The notes: generated by a model from the sequence alone, not told the origin. Shown: positions 24,427 to 32,148, counted from the stretch's first letter. The stretch: 64,000 nt of DNA from UBA3910 sp002391465 (GCA_030054835.1 JASGVS010000027.1:1-64000), one strand, 5' to 3'. Translations and numbers: made by a program.

Positions 24427-25322
24427 TCTTCAAATTCCTCCTTTTCTCCCTCTTCCAGCGAAACCACTGCGTCGTCTTCAGTGTAGGCAAAGAAGCCTAA
24501 CCTGGTCTTTACACCAAGACGTTTTTGCCGCACATAACGCCGAATCAAGGGACAGGGAGCGTAACGGTCGCCGAGTTTTTCCTGCAGCTGCTCCATCCAG
24601 CTGAGGATCAAATCTAAGCCTAAGCGATCGGCCATCTCCAGGGGACCCTGACTCATACCCCAGCTTTCTTTAATAATCAATTCAGCCGCTGCAGCATCGC
24701 AGACGCCTTCGTCGATCATGTAAGCAGCTTCGTTGACCAAGGTGATCAATGCCCGGGGGTTAACCAAACCGGCACTCTCGTGGATGTGGAGTACCTTTTT
24801 GTCCAGGCGTTGGGCGAAATTCTTCGCCACTTCCACCGCTTCTGGAGAAGCAGACTCGGGAACGACCAGTTCCGCCACGGGAACATCGGGAACGGGCGGG
24901 ATGAAGTGGAGACCCACCAGTTGATCATTGCGGGTAATGCTCCTGGCCAGCTCAGAAACGAGCAGGGTGGAGGTGGTGGAGATGAAGACAACCTCAGGCC
25001 GGCAGAGGTGATCTGCTGTCCGCAGCAGCTCTTTCTTTGTGTAGAAGTGGTCAATGGTTGCCTCAATCAATAAATCCACATTGGCCAGTTCTTTCAGATC
25101 CAGAGTATAGCTGATCCGGCCTAGAATTAGTCTCTTTTCTGATTCGGTAATGGCCCATTTGGCCAACTTCCGGTCTAGGCTTTTCTCAATGCGGCGGAGT
25201 GCGTCCTGACCTCCGGCACCTTGGGAAAAAAGGACAACGTCATATCCTTTACTGGCAGCACATTCGGCGATCCCCCGGCCTAAGCGGCCGGCACCCAGCA
25301 CTGCTATTCTGCGAATTTCCAT
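24423..25322 (-). CDS. 3-hydroxyacyl-CoA dehydrogenase family protein
   Basis: 299 residues. N-terminal Rossmann domain with LGAGRLGRGIA and a C-terminal helical domain ending in KTRLGFFAYTED. The catalytic His region reads GLHFIPPVPDVPVAELV where typical 3-hydroxybutyryl-CoA dehydrogenases have HFFNP, so the Asn-Pro step is changed to Pro-Pro; substrate range may differ. ATG 25322 (after GGAGGGATT) is preferred over TTG 25331, which lies too near the ribosome site. Overlap with ackA suggests both act in one fermentation route, but no other butyrate genes are in the window. Confidence 0.85.
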   Translation of the reverse strand: MEIRRIAVLGAGRLGRGIAECAASKGYDVVLFSQGAGGQDALRRIEKSLDRKLAKWAITESEKRLILGRISYTLDLKELANVDLLIEATIDHFYTKKELLRTADHLCRPEVVFISTTSTLLVSELARSITRNDQLVGLHFIPPVPDVPVAELVVPESASPEAVEVAKNFAQRLDKKVLHIHESAGLVNPRALITLVNEAAYMIDEGVCDAAAAELIIKESWGMSQGPLEMADRLGLDLILSWMEQLQEKLGDRYAPCPLIRRYVRQKRLGVKTRLGFFAYTEDDAVVSLEEGEKEEFEE

Positions 25323-25419
25323 GAAAAACAATCCCTCCTACAGAAGTGCGATAAAATAAGTTCCCTACTGCTAATTCTCATATTGCCCACCGTTTCCTGC
25401 TTCAATTCCCTTTTTTGGG

Positions 25420-25447
25420 TTGCTATTTAGGGCAAGTATGATAAAAT
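25420..25447 (+). promoter_or_regulatory. guaB: Possible promoter of guaB
   Basis: TTGCTA (25420-25425), 16 bases, TAAAAT (25442-25447). A nearby TATGAT is too close to the -35 to be used with it. Placed about 50 bases before the TTG start. Confidence 0.4.
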
Positions 25448-25498
25448 ATCGACAAAATCAACGCGTAACAGCCAGATGAATAAAGGGGGTCCCCGGCA

Positions 25499-26962
25499 TT
25501 GGATTTCAGTGATAAATTTGGGCGTGAAGGATTGACATTTGATGACGTGTTGTTGGTTCCTGCTGCGTCGGAAGTACTTCCTTCCGATGTGGAGGTCTCC
25601 ACCCGTTTTTCCCGCAACATCCGCCTCAACATACCCATCGCAAGTGCGGGTATGGATACTGTGACAGAGTACCGCATGGCAGTGGCCATGGCCCGGGAGG
25701 GAGGAATAGGCGTCATCCACAAGAACCTGTCCATCTACGAACAGGCCAGTGAAGTGGACCGGGTTAAACGTTCGGAAAGCGGAGTAATTGTCAATCCCTT
25801 CTACCTGAATCCTCACCATCGGGTGAGTGACGCCCTGGCCCTTATGGCCCGCTACCGCATCTCCGGGGTACCCGTTGTGGACAAGAATCGGAAACTGGTG
25901 GGCATCGTGACCAACCGAGATTTGGTGTTTGAGGAAAACGTGGACCAGCCCATCGGTAACGTGATGACCAAGGAAAACCTAGTAACCGGGCCGGTAAACA
26001 CAACGTTGGAAGAAGCTAAAGCTATCTTACACCAACACCGCATAGAAAAACTGCCCCTGGTTGATGAGAACTACGTTCTCAAGGGCCTAATCACTATTAA
26101 AGACATAGAAAAAGCCCGCCAATATCCACGTGCGGCTAAGGATGAAAAGGGACGTTTGCTGGTGGCTGCCGCAGTTGGCGTTGGCCCAGATCGGATTGAA
26201 CGGAGCGGCGTCTTGGTTGATGCCGGTGTTGATGCACTGGTAATCGATACGGCCCATGGCCATTCCCGGGGAGTTATTGAAGCGCTGCGGGAGATCAAGG
26301 CAGAGTTCGGTGATAAGGTAGATATAGTCGCGGGTAACGTAGCGACGGCCGAGGCGACAAAAGATTTGATCGAAGCGGGCGCAGACGGAATCAAGGTGGG
26401 CATTGGCCCTGGCTCAATCTGCACCACCCGGGTAATTGCCGGTGTGGGTGTGCCCCAATTGACCGCAGTCTTTGACTGTGCCAGGGTGGCCAGACCCCAC
26501 GGAGTTCCTGTCATCGCCGATGGCGGTATCCGCTATTCTGGCGATATTGTCAAAGCTCTCGCCGCTGGCGGAGATTGCGTGATGCTGGGCAGCATGCTGG
26601 CAGGAACGGAAGAGAGTCCGGGCGAGATAGAGATTTATCAGGGACGGAGTTACAAGGTGTACCGCGGTATGGGTTCCCTCGCAGCCATGCGGGCAGGGAG
26701 CAAGGACCGCTACTTCCAGAGCGATGCTAACAAACTGGTGCCGGAAGGGGTGGAAGGACGCGTACCCTACAAAGGCAGTCTAGCCGATGCCGTCTTCCAG
26801 TTGGTTGGCGGCCTGCGGGCGGGCATGGGTTACTGCGGAGCGCCTAATCTAGAGGAACTGTACGCCAAGAGCCGCTTTGTCCGGATTACACCTGCCGGTA
26901 CACGGGAAAGCCATCCCCACAATGTGCAGGTGACCAAAGAGGCTCCCAATTACGGAATATAG
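25499..26962 (+). CDS. guaB: Inosine-5'-monophosphate dehydrogenase
   Basis: Oxidises IMP to XMP, the committed step to GMP. 487 residues: TIM barrel interrupted by two CBS domains (about 95-205, ISGVPVVDKNRKLVGIVTNRDL and HRIEKLPLVDENYVLKGLIT), catalytic Cys in GPGSICTTR, the IMP loop GGIRYSGDI and the flap YRGMGSLAAM. TTG 25499 follows AAAGGGGGT with 9-base spacing; the protein then begins as usual (DFSDKFGREGLTFDDVLL). Confidence 0.96.
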   Translation: MDFSDKFGREGLTFDDVLLVPAASEVLPSDVEVSTRFSRNIRLNIPIASAGMDTVTEYRMAVAMAREGGIGVIHKNLSIYEQASEVDRVKRSESGVIVNPFYLNPHHRVSDALALMARYRISGVPVVDKNRKLVGIVTNRDLVFEENVDQPIGNVMTKENLVTGPVNTTLEEAKAILHQHRIEKLPLVDENYVLKGLITIKDIEKARQYPRAAKDEKGRLLVAAAVGVGPDRIERSGVLVDAGVDALVIDTAHGHSRGVIEALREIKAEFGDKVDIVAGNVATAEATKDLIEAGADGIKVGIGPGSICTTRVIAGVGVPQLTAVFDCARVARPHGVPVIADGGIRYSGDIVKALAAGGDCVMLGSMLAGTEESPGEIEIYQGRSYKVYRGMGSLAAMRAGSKDRYFQSDANKLVPEGVEGRVPYKGSLADAVFQLVGGLRAGMGYCGAPNLEELYAKSRFVRITPAGTRESHPHNVQVTKEAPNYGI

Positions 26963-27020
26963 GAACGGAAGAGTATAGCATAAATTCCCCTTCTGCGTAG
27001 AGATAAGAAAAGAGGAGGGG

Positions 27021-27167
27021 ATGACAATTTACGGCAATAGGTTTCGGCGCGATGTGGTGGAAGGCCTAGCCTACAAATACTGGTGGGAGATCCTGCCCAA
27101 AATCACCCGCTGCAGGCAGAAGGGCAGGCAGAGGCCTTGGGGATACGAACATTTAGGTAGATCATAA
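27021..27167 (+). CDS. 48-residue basic, Trp-rich small protein
   Basis: A short frame with a near-perfect ribosome site (GAGGAGGGG directly upstream; spacing 0-5 depending on pairing) and a strong terminator starting at its stop. The product is basic and aromatic: RFRRDVV near the start, YKYWWEILPKITRC in the middle and RQKGRQRPWGYEHLG at the end. I do not recognise a family. The combination of ribosome site, terminator and placement between guaB and the CPBP gene makes it likely to be expressed. Confidence 0.6.
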   Translation: MTIYGNRFRRDVVEGLAYKYWWEILPKITRCRQKGRQRPWGYEHLGRS

Positions 27168-27191
27168 AAAGGGGCGGTCGGCGCCCCTTTT
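27167..27191 (+). terminator. Terminator after the 48-residue gene
   Basis: AAAAGGGGCG pairs with CGCCCCTTTT over 10 bp around GTCGG. The first A is the last base of the TAA stop. A-rich left and T-rich right flanks are present. Confidence 0.85.
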
Positions 27192-27209
27192 GCAAGTAGG
27201 AGAGGTGGC

Positions 27210-27860
27210 ATGACAGGACAGGATAGAAGGCCATTCGGTGTTTTCCTCAGTCTGGGCAGCTGGTTGCTTTTAATCATCCTGAACGTAATCTTCGCCCCAT
27301 CACCCCTGGTTCTCCAGGTTGTGCATCAGGCGATTTTAATCACCATTGGGCTGTTCTGCGTGCGCCCCGAGCTTTTGGCCTATCCCGGGCCAAAACTTAT
27401 CAAGCGGGGAGTAATCTACGGCATAGGTCTCTATGCCCTTAACACCGCCTTAGCAGCCCTAACGGTGTGGCTGCTCATGCGTATAGTCGATGCTGACACA
27501 ATAGTCGACCTTGCAAACGAAGAAAGGGCTGCCCTTGAGCCCTTTCTTAGCGAGAACGGTTTCTTATCCATGTTTACTTCGGTACTGACCCTAGTGGTGG
27601 GGGCGCCCCTCAGTGAAGAATTGTTTTTCCGGGGCCTAATCCTGGACAAGCTGCGGGAGCGCCAAAGCACCGCTTCAGCCCTAATCATCACCGCTTTGAT
27701 CTTCGCCGTAGTTCATTTTTATCTCATACAGTTCGCCCCGGTTTTGGCTGCCGGCATTGTGCTGGGTGTGATTTTCATTCGGACCGAGAATTTGCTAGTA
27801 CCGATTATAGCCCATGCAGTGTCAAATGGGCTGGCTTTAATCGCTTGGTATCTGTTATAG
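27210..27860 (+). CDS. CPBP family intramembrane metalloprotease
   Basis: 216 residues, about seven membrane segments. The Abi/CPBP motifs are complete: GAPLSEELFFRG (Glu136, Glu137, Arg141), FAVVHF (His near 171) and IAHAVSN (His near 204), which bind the metal in CAAX-type proteases. Members process prenylated proteins or peptides or serve in bacteriocin self-protection; no specific partner is visible. ATG 27210 follows GGAGAGGTGGC. Its last 6 bases overlap tail to tail with the minus-strand darA. Confidence 0.88.
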   Translation: MTGQDRRPFGVFLSLGSWLLLIILNVIFAPSPLVLQVVHQAILITIGLFCVRPELLAYPGPKLIKRGVIYGIGLYALNTALAALTVWLLMRIVDADTIVDLANEERAALEPFLSENGFLSMFTSVLTLVVGAPLSEELFFRGLILDKLRERQSTASALIITALIFAVVHFYLIQFAPVLAAGIVLGVIFIRTENLLVPIIAHAVSNGLALIAWYLL

Positions 27861-28175
27861 CCTGCGGAATTGATCCACGTCCACCACAAAGACAATTGCC
27901 CCGCCCGATTCGATCTCGATAGGCACGCCAATGGCGGTGGGTAGTTCGGGAGTTATTTGGGGTACAATCTTCTTGCGCGGTGCACAAGTGGTGCGGATGA
28001 TCTGCATTACTTCTTCCACCCGCTCATCGTCGACACCGATCAGCAGCGTTGTGTTGCCCCGCAGGAGAAACCCGCCTGTGCTGGCCAGTTTGGTAGCTTG
28101 AAAACCATTTTCTACCAATGCTTCCATCAGGAAAGCCGCATCCGTATCTTCGATTACTGTAATAATCAGTTTCAT
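27855..28175 (-). CDS. darA: Cyclic-di-AMP receptor, PII-like DarA/PstA
   Basis: 106 residues with a PII-like fold. MKLIITVIEDTDAAFLMEAL, then TKLASTGGFLLRGNTTLLIGV, are the conserved nucleotide-binding segments of DarA (DUF970), which binds c-di-AMP between subunits; the target pathway is unknown. ATG 28175 follows AAGGAGGGAG. The longer upstream frame is highly basic and unlike the family, so it is not used. In Bacillus the gene sits near tmk and holB; here it is alone. Confidence 0.92.
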   Translation of the reverse strand: MKLIITVIEDTDAAFLMEALVENGFQATKLASTGGFLLRGNTTLLIGVDDERVEEVMQIIRTTCAPRKKIVPQITPELPTAIGVPIEIESGGAIVFVVDVDQFRRL

Positions 28176-28271
28176 GGGAACTCCCTCCTTCACCGTTATT
28201 TTAGACAAAGCTCTGCGTTTTCCTTTTCTCTCCCTCCCATCTTTTCCCTCTTGACGCTGTACACCATACAT

Positions 28272-28305
28272 AAAAAAGCCAAATCCAGCAGTTTCTGCTG
28301 GATTT
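28272..28305 (-). terminator. Terminator of the Cys-rich minus-strand gene
   Basis: On the minus strand, AAATCCAGCAG and CTGCTGGATTT pair over 11 bp around a 3-base loop, followed by GGC and six T. It lies 11 bases past the stop of the 28316 gene. Confidence 0.92.
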
Positions 28306-28315
28306 GCTTATGGGC

Positions 28316-28939
28316 TCAGCCTATATCGGGCGGACTCGGTTGTGGAGGGAAGGGAGGCCAGAAGGCACCCGATTCGGCCAGTTCAAACCACTCAGCGCAG
28401 CCCAGGGGCGAGACTTGTTCGCACAAGGGCGGTTCGGACGAGAATCTTCCCATTACTTCTAACTGCACTAAAGCAACCGCTTTAACTATGATGTAGATAC
28501 CCACATCGCACTCAATTACCTCGCCGCTGTCAACGACACGGCAGCCAATGCAGCGCACTAGGGGCAGGAGTACCACTTCCATACCCGGCAGGGCCCCAAC
28601 TAGGCGCAGGCCCCGACGCCTAAACTGCCCAGCTTGTTGAATAAACTGGGTGTTGCCGTTGGAATCGTATTCGATGTTCAGGGTAAAGGTCACGTCAATG
28701 TCCACTTCATCTGTTCCCACAACGAAGCCTGTTGCCACCAAATCGGTGATGGCGCAGTCTACTACGTTAACAGCAGGCGGGAAAACGGGGGGAATGGGAA
28801 CCCGGAGGGTGATGCAGTCCACTATGGAGCATTCGTTGTAGACTTTGTTAACGTAGATTATCTCGGGCCGGAACGGGTTGACCTGATCGGAACTGCCGCA
28901 GAGGGAATCGGGACGACGCTGTTGCTCAGGGGTTTTCAT
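28316..28939 (-). CDS. Cys-containing protein, possibly spore-coat related
   Basis: 207 residues. No signal peptide. The middle reads KVYNECSIVDC, then a beta-rich region with many Val/Ile strands and CIGCRVVDSGEVIECDVG, and a Pro-rich tail (FWPPFPPQPSPPDIG). The KVY-x-C-xxxDC start reminds me of clostridial proteins related to DUF3794/spore coat families, but the match is from memory and weak. About eight Cys residues could cross-link. ATG 28939 follows GGAGGA with 6-base spacing. Confidence 0.5.
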   Translation of the reverse strand: MKTPEQQRRPDSLCGSSDQVNPFRPEIIYVNKVYNECSIVDCITLRVPIPPVFPPAVNVVDCAITDLVATGFVVGTDEVDIDVTFTLNIEYDSNGNTQFIQQAGQFRRRGLRLVGALPGMEVVLLPLVRCIGCRVVDSGEVIECDVGIYIIVKAVALVQLEVMGRFSSEPPLCEQVSPLGCAEWFELAESGAFWPPFPPQPSPPDIG

Positions 28940-29056
28940 AACCAATCCTCCTTTCTCTAGACCATACTATGCAGATCGTGTCCCGTGGTGCTTCTTACCT
29001 AGATAAAATGTCTGAATGAACAGGCTCCCGCATAAATAATAGCGGGGGTGATCATT

Positions 29057-30358
29057 ATGTTTATTCATATCCAACATCCAGAATTCCGGGGGGTAGAACT
29101 GGCAGGCCATTCCCTGTTCTATCACACGTGCGGAGGGGAAAGGGAACTTCTCCACGGGGACATTACCGATCTGGTGGTGACGGTAAGCGGTGGGGAAGTG
29201 CACATTGTGGCTTTTTTGGAGGACAAAGACTACGCCTGGTACTTCCGGGGGGAAAGGGCCTTTCAGCGCGACAGGCTTGAACTGGGGCAGCTGTATGGGG
29301 GGGCCGCCCGCCTTATTGTGGACGGGGAGGGAAGCTGCCACCTACTTTACCTGCTCAAACAGTCTGCGGGCCGAAGTGCCCTGTTAAAACATCTCAATCT
29401 TGCCGATCAGCATAAATCGCCGCTATCCGTATCTCCCAACGTCTCTCCCCTGCGGAGCAGCCTCAGTGGAGCTTGGCACAGAGACGGTTATCTCCATGCC
29501 GTTTACTGCAGTAACCGTGATCAACATCTTTATTACCGCGCCTTTGAACCTAGGTTGGGCGTTTGGAGCGGAGCCATTCCCTTTTCCCACAGCAGATGCA
29601 GCTATCCCCAACTGATCTCCTCAGACAAACTCTATTTGTTCTGGCAGGAGGAAGGGGAGCTGCTCAAACTTCTGGTAAAGGTTAAGACAGAAGTGTGGTC
29701 AGAACCGCTCCAGCTGGGCAGCGGCCAGTCCCACACCAGCGGATTCGGCTTCAGCTTAGAGGATGGCTGGAACATTATTTGGCGTGAGCAGGATCAGCTT
29801 TTCCAGGCGGGTTTTGACAGCTGGAAAGACTTCCAGGCGGTAGATGCGGGGCAATACGAATACCTCTGGGAGGTAGTGGGGGGAACAACTATCCCGAGAT
29901 ACAGGTTAAAGGGGGCGGAAGAACCTGTTGAAAGTGCTGGGGAAGTTGATAGGGAAGCGGAAGCTGCCCCTCCTACACCTGAAATAGAAACGGCAGGGGA
30001 GAAGGAGCAGCGGGAAAAGGCAAAACGGGAGGCGGAGGCACAAGCCGCCTTTATGCGTCAGGCATTTCAGGTACTGCAGGAGTGGGAAACATTACGGGAA
30101 GAGATCCGCCGCTGGCGCCGGGAAACGCATGTACCAGAACCAGTGGATCTCTCTAGTGTCCTCAACCGCCTTGACCGCTTGGAGAGGCGTTTTGTCACGA
30201 TAGACCAGTCTCAGAGAAGGGGAGGAGAAAAGCTCCAGGGTGAACTGGAGGAGATCAGACGTCAACTTGCCCAGTCTCAGCGCCGCCTTCAGAATCTGGA
30301 ACAGGCGCAAAAGGGGCGCGACGGGGGCTTCTGGCATAGACTGTTCAAAAGGCAATAG
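29057..30358 (+). CDS. Unknown protein: beta-repeat head and coiled-coil tail
   Basis: 433 residues from ATG 29057 (GGGGG about 8 bases upstream; GTG 29048 is possible). Residues 1-290 contain repeated short strands with aromatic residues (LYLFWQEEGE, YLHAVYCSNRDQHLYYRAF, DGWNIIWREQDQLFQAGF), in the style of a beta-propeller. Residues 310-420 are Glu/Arg/Gln-rich with heptads, a predicted coiled coil, ending in FWHRLFKRQ. No signal peptide or membrane helix. The gene is followed after 13 bases by the candidate selenoprotein gene, so they are probably co-transcribed. Confidence 0.6.
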   Translation: MFIHIQHPEFRGVELAGHSLFYHTCGGERELLHGDITDLVVTVSGGEVHIVAFLEDKDYAWYFRGERAFQRDRLELGQLYGGAARLIVDGEGSCHLLYLLKQSAGRSALLKHLNLADQHKSPLSVSPNVSPLRSSLSGAWHRDGYLHAVYCSNRDQHLYYRAFEPRLGVWSGAIPFSHSRCSYPQLISSDKLYLFWQEEGELLKLLVKVKTEVWSEPLQLGSGQSHTSGFGFSLEDGWNIIWREQDQLFQAGFDSWKDFQAVDAGQYEYLWEVVGGTTIPRYRLKGAEEPVESAGEVDREAEAAPPTPEIETAGEKEQREKAKREAEAQAAFMRQAFQVLQEWETLREEIRRWRRETHVPEPVDLSSVLNRLDRLERRFVTIDQSQRRGGEKLQGELEEIRRQLAQSQRRLQNLEQAQKGRDGGFWHRLFKRQ

Positions 30359-30371
30359 GTGGGGAGAGGTT

Positions 30372-30668
30372 ATGGAGATAATTGTCTGTGGACCGAAGCA
30401 CCTTGTGCTGCGGGGGTGCGGCGGCTGAAGGTCCAGTCTGCCTCTGGGAGAGGCGGCGTTTTACCTGAAACGAATGGTGCGCAGGCGGTTTGGCCCTGAC
30501 TTTGAGGTGCGGTTTGTTGATGCTCGCAGTCGGGAAGCAGAGGAAAGCTCGTGGGGGAGCGAGCGGCCCTATCCCCTTGTGATCATTGACGGTACCGTGT
30601 TTTCCAAAGGGGAATTCTCTTTTACAGCTGTCCTTCGGGCCCTGAAGGATAGGCAGGGGGAGAAATAG
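30372..30668 (+). CDS. Candidate selenoprotein, YuzD/DUF1462-like thioredoxin fold with CxxU
   Basis: 98 residues if the in-frame TGA at 30426-30428 is read as selenocysteine. ATG 30372 follows GGGGAGAGG. The N-terminal strand MEIIVCGPKH leads to RGCGGU-RSSLP (Cys16, Sec19), then the helix EAAFYLKRMVRRRFG, the strand FEVRFVDARS and the cis-Pro-type YPLVIIDGTVFSKGEF. This order matches YuzD (DUF1462), whose CxxC lies at the same place (about residue 12-16) before a long helix; the TGA falls on the second Cys. A hairpin fitting a bacterial SECIS follows the TGA. Alternatives are a nonsense-mutated pseudogene or two separate short frames, but the part after the TGA has no ribosome site of its own and is family-like only when joined. 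Confidence 0.72.
30436..30457 (+). promoter_or_regulatory. Candidate bacterial SECIS element
   Basis: CTGCCTCT (30438-30445) pairs with AGAGGCGG (30449-30456), seven Watson-Crick pairs and one T-G, with apical loop GGG; G30436 can also pair with C30457 around a bulged T. The loop begins 17 bases after the TGA. As I recall, the bacterial SECIS model requires an apical loop of at least 3 bases with a G in the first two positions, about 16-37 bases after UGA; this hairpin satisfies it. Confidence 0.65.
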
Positions 30669-30754
30669 GAGCTGGATGGTAGAACTTACCTTTCGCAATG
30701 GCTGCCCACTCTCTGTTACAATGGGGGTGACCTACTGCAAAGGAGGATACTAGC

Positions 30755-31375
30755 ATGAAACGCAGAGTTCTACTCAGTCTTTTTCTTGTCCTGATTCTAG
30801 CAGCTTCAGTGGGCGCCAGTTCTTGGAGTTGGTGGGCACCAAGTGCACCGCCTAAAGGCGGCAGCTCTAATAGTGGACAAGTCCTCTGGCCAAATGTGAA
30901 TCAGCAGCCTGTTCAGCCCAGGCCAACGCCACCGGTTCAACAGCCTGAAACACCGGCCCAACCTGTTCAGCCCACACCGCCACCCAGTTCTTCTGTGACA
31001 GCGGATGAGCAGCTTATTATCAGCCAAGTAAACCAAGAACGGCTGAAAAACGGCCTCAGCCCACTACAGGTGGACAGTGCCCTCGTTGCCCTGGCCAAGA
31101 AAAAAAGCCAGGACATGGCTGTGAACAACTATTTTAGTCACGTTTCGCCTACCTATGGAACGGTCTACAGCATGCTGGACAGCGCGGGTGTTAAATACTC
31201 TCGGGCTGGCGAAAACATTGCCACCACAGGCAGCGTCTCCCGGGCCCATCCCCTCTTTATGGGCAGCTCGGGCCACCGGGCCAACATTCTCCATTCCGGC
31301 TACACCCATATTGGGGTTGGAGTGGTGAAACGCGGCGTTACCTATTACGTGACCCAGATTTTTATAAAGAAATAA
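30755..31375 (+). CDS. Secreted CAP-domain protein (YkwD-like)
   Basis: 206 residues. Signal peptide 1-21, a Pro/Gln-rich linker (about 45-80, repeats of QPVQP and TPP), and a CAP/SCP domain from about 85 with VNQERLKNGLSPLQVDSAL, NNYFSHVSP, AGENIATTG and GHRANILHSGYTHIGVGV, including the conserved His and Glu residues. Related YkwD-type proteins are secreted by many spore formers, with no settled enzyme activity. ATG 30755 follows AAAGGAGG. Confidence 0.93.
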   Translation: MKRRVLLSLFLVLILAASVGASSWSWWAPSAPPKGGSSNSGQVLWPNVNQQPVQPRPTPPVQQPETPAQPVQPTPPPSSSVTADEQLIISQVNQERLKNGLSPLQVDSALVALAKKKSQDMAVNNYFSHVSPTYGTVYSMLDSAGVKYSRAGENIATTGSVSRAHPLFMGSSGHRANILHSGYTHIGVGVVKRGVTYYVTQIFIKK

Positions 31376-31378
31376 GGA

Positions 31379-31407
31379 AAAGGTGCTCCTGCCTGGAGCA
31401 CCTTTTT
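31379..31407 (+). terminator. Terminator between the CAP gene and the DUF445 gene
   Basis: AAAGGTGCTCC pairs with GGAGCACCTTT around a 5-base loop, followed by TT. It can serve the plus-strand CAP gene and also the convergent minus-strand gene. Confidence 0.9.
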
Positions 31408-31412
31408 CGCGC

Positions 31413-32009
31413 CTATCGGAAAAACTGAATGAACACCACCTGCAGGATACCGATGATAAATCCCAGAACTGCGCCAAACACTTCAATATAACGCAGCTCG
31501 TTCTTGGCCACCTTTAAAACCAACCTCTCCAATTCCTGCAGGTCAAAGGTGGCTATTTTGCTCCGGACCAAACTGCCGAGGAGTTTCTGCTCCTGTAGTT
31601 CCTGACCAAGTGTTTCACCCAGCTGGGTGAAGAGATCCTCGATCTCGTTTTCCACTAGACTCCCCAAGTGATTTCTTATCTTTTCGCCGGCGTAGTCTGC
31701 CACAAAACGGGGGAGAATCCCATCTATTTTTGCTGCGATGTTATCTGCCACAAGCCCAGCCACCCTCCGCCGTGTTGCAGGCGTATTCACGGCAGCAATC
31801 AGATCCTGGGTGGGCAGGAGATCTTCGTCCAGCACTTCGCCAATGCTGACAGCGATTTCCTGCTGCCGCTTGGGCAGTACGCCCAGGAGCTGCCAGCCCA
31901 GGATGTTGATGGGTTTACGGGGCCAGAACAGCATTTTTATTGCAACAACATTAGTACCCCAGCCGATAAGGGCAGCAATGAGGGGCAGCGTGATCAATTC
32001 CCAGTCCAT
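31413..32009 (-). CDS. DUF445 family membrane protein
   Basis: 198 residues with an N-terminal membrane helix (PLIAALIGWGTNVVAIKMLFWPRKP, the family signature), a long amphipathic helical middle region (LLPTQDLIAAVNTP and following), and a C-terminal helix (FGAVLGFIIGILQVVFIQF). Shorter than the roughly 380 residues of Bacillus YheB-type members, as in many Clostridia. Function unknown. ATG 32009 is supported by GGAAGGG about 9 bases upstream; TTG 32018 is possible. Confidence 0.85.
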   Translation of the reverse strand: MDWELITLPLIAALIGWGTNVVAIKMLFWPRKPINILGWQLLGVLPKRQQEIAVSIGEVLDEDLLPTQDLIAAVNTPATRRRVAGLVADNIAAKIDGILPRFVADYAGEKIRNHLGSLVENEIEDLFTQLGETLGQELQEQKLLGSLVRSKIATFDLQELERLVLKVAKNELRYIEVFGAVLGFIIGILQVVFIQFFR

Positions 32010-32131
32010 TCCCGACAATCCCTTCCAGTGGAACTTGTACTTAGTATATCTGACTGGAGGTAAAAATCAAACAGTAATTGGCAAATCCCCAGTTAAAACC
32101 CTAAATTTGGGCTGGGATTTTCTTAAGAAAC

Positions 32132-32148
32132 ATGTTACAATGTAACAT
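32132..32148. promoter_or_regulatory. Perfect 17-bp palindrome, candidate operator
   Basis: ATGTTACA-A-TGTAACAT, an exact inverted repeat with a single central base. It overlaps an extended -10-like TGTTACAAT on the plus strand, and it lies about 80 bases before the BadF-like gene. This is the arrangement of a repressor site over a promoter; the regulator is unknown. Confidence 0.55.

Noticed and set aside
27071..27277. 68-residue minus-strand frame
   Set aside because: It is antisense to the 48-residue gene and the CPBP start, has no ribosome site, and reads as low-quality coding sequence.
29027..29046. Hairpin CCCGC/GCGGG hiding the ribosome site of the 29057 gene
   Set aside because: Only five pairs with a 10-base loop; too weak to claim a regulatory role.
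30372..30428. Reading the TGA at 30426 as a nonsense mutation in a pseudogene
   Set aside because: The second half stays in frame, looks family-like and a SECIS-like hairpin follows. It remains the main alternative, so it is stated in the feature entry.
30717..30722. Promoter TGTTACAAT before the CAP gene
   Set aside because: An extended -10 is present but no -35 at a suitable distance; not listed as a feature.
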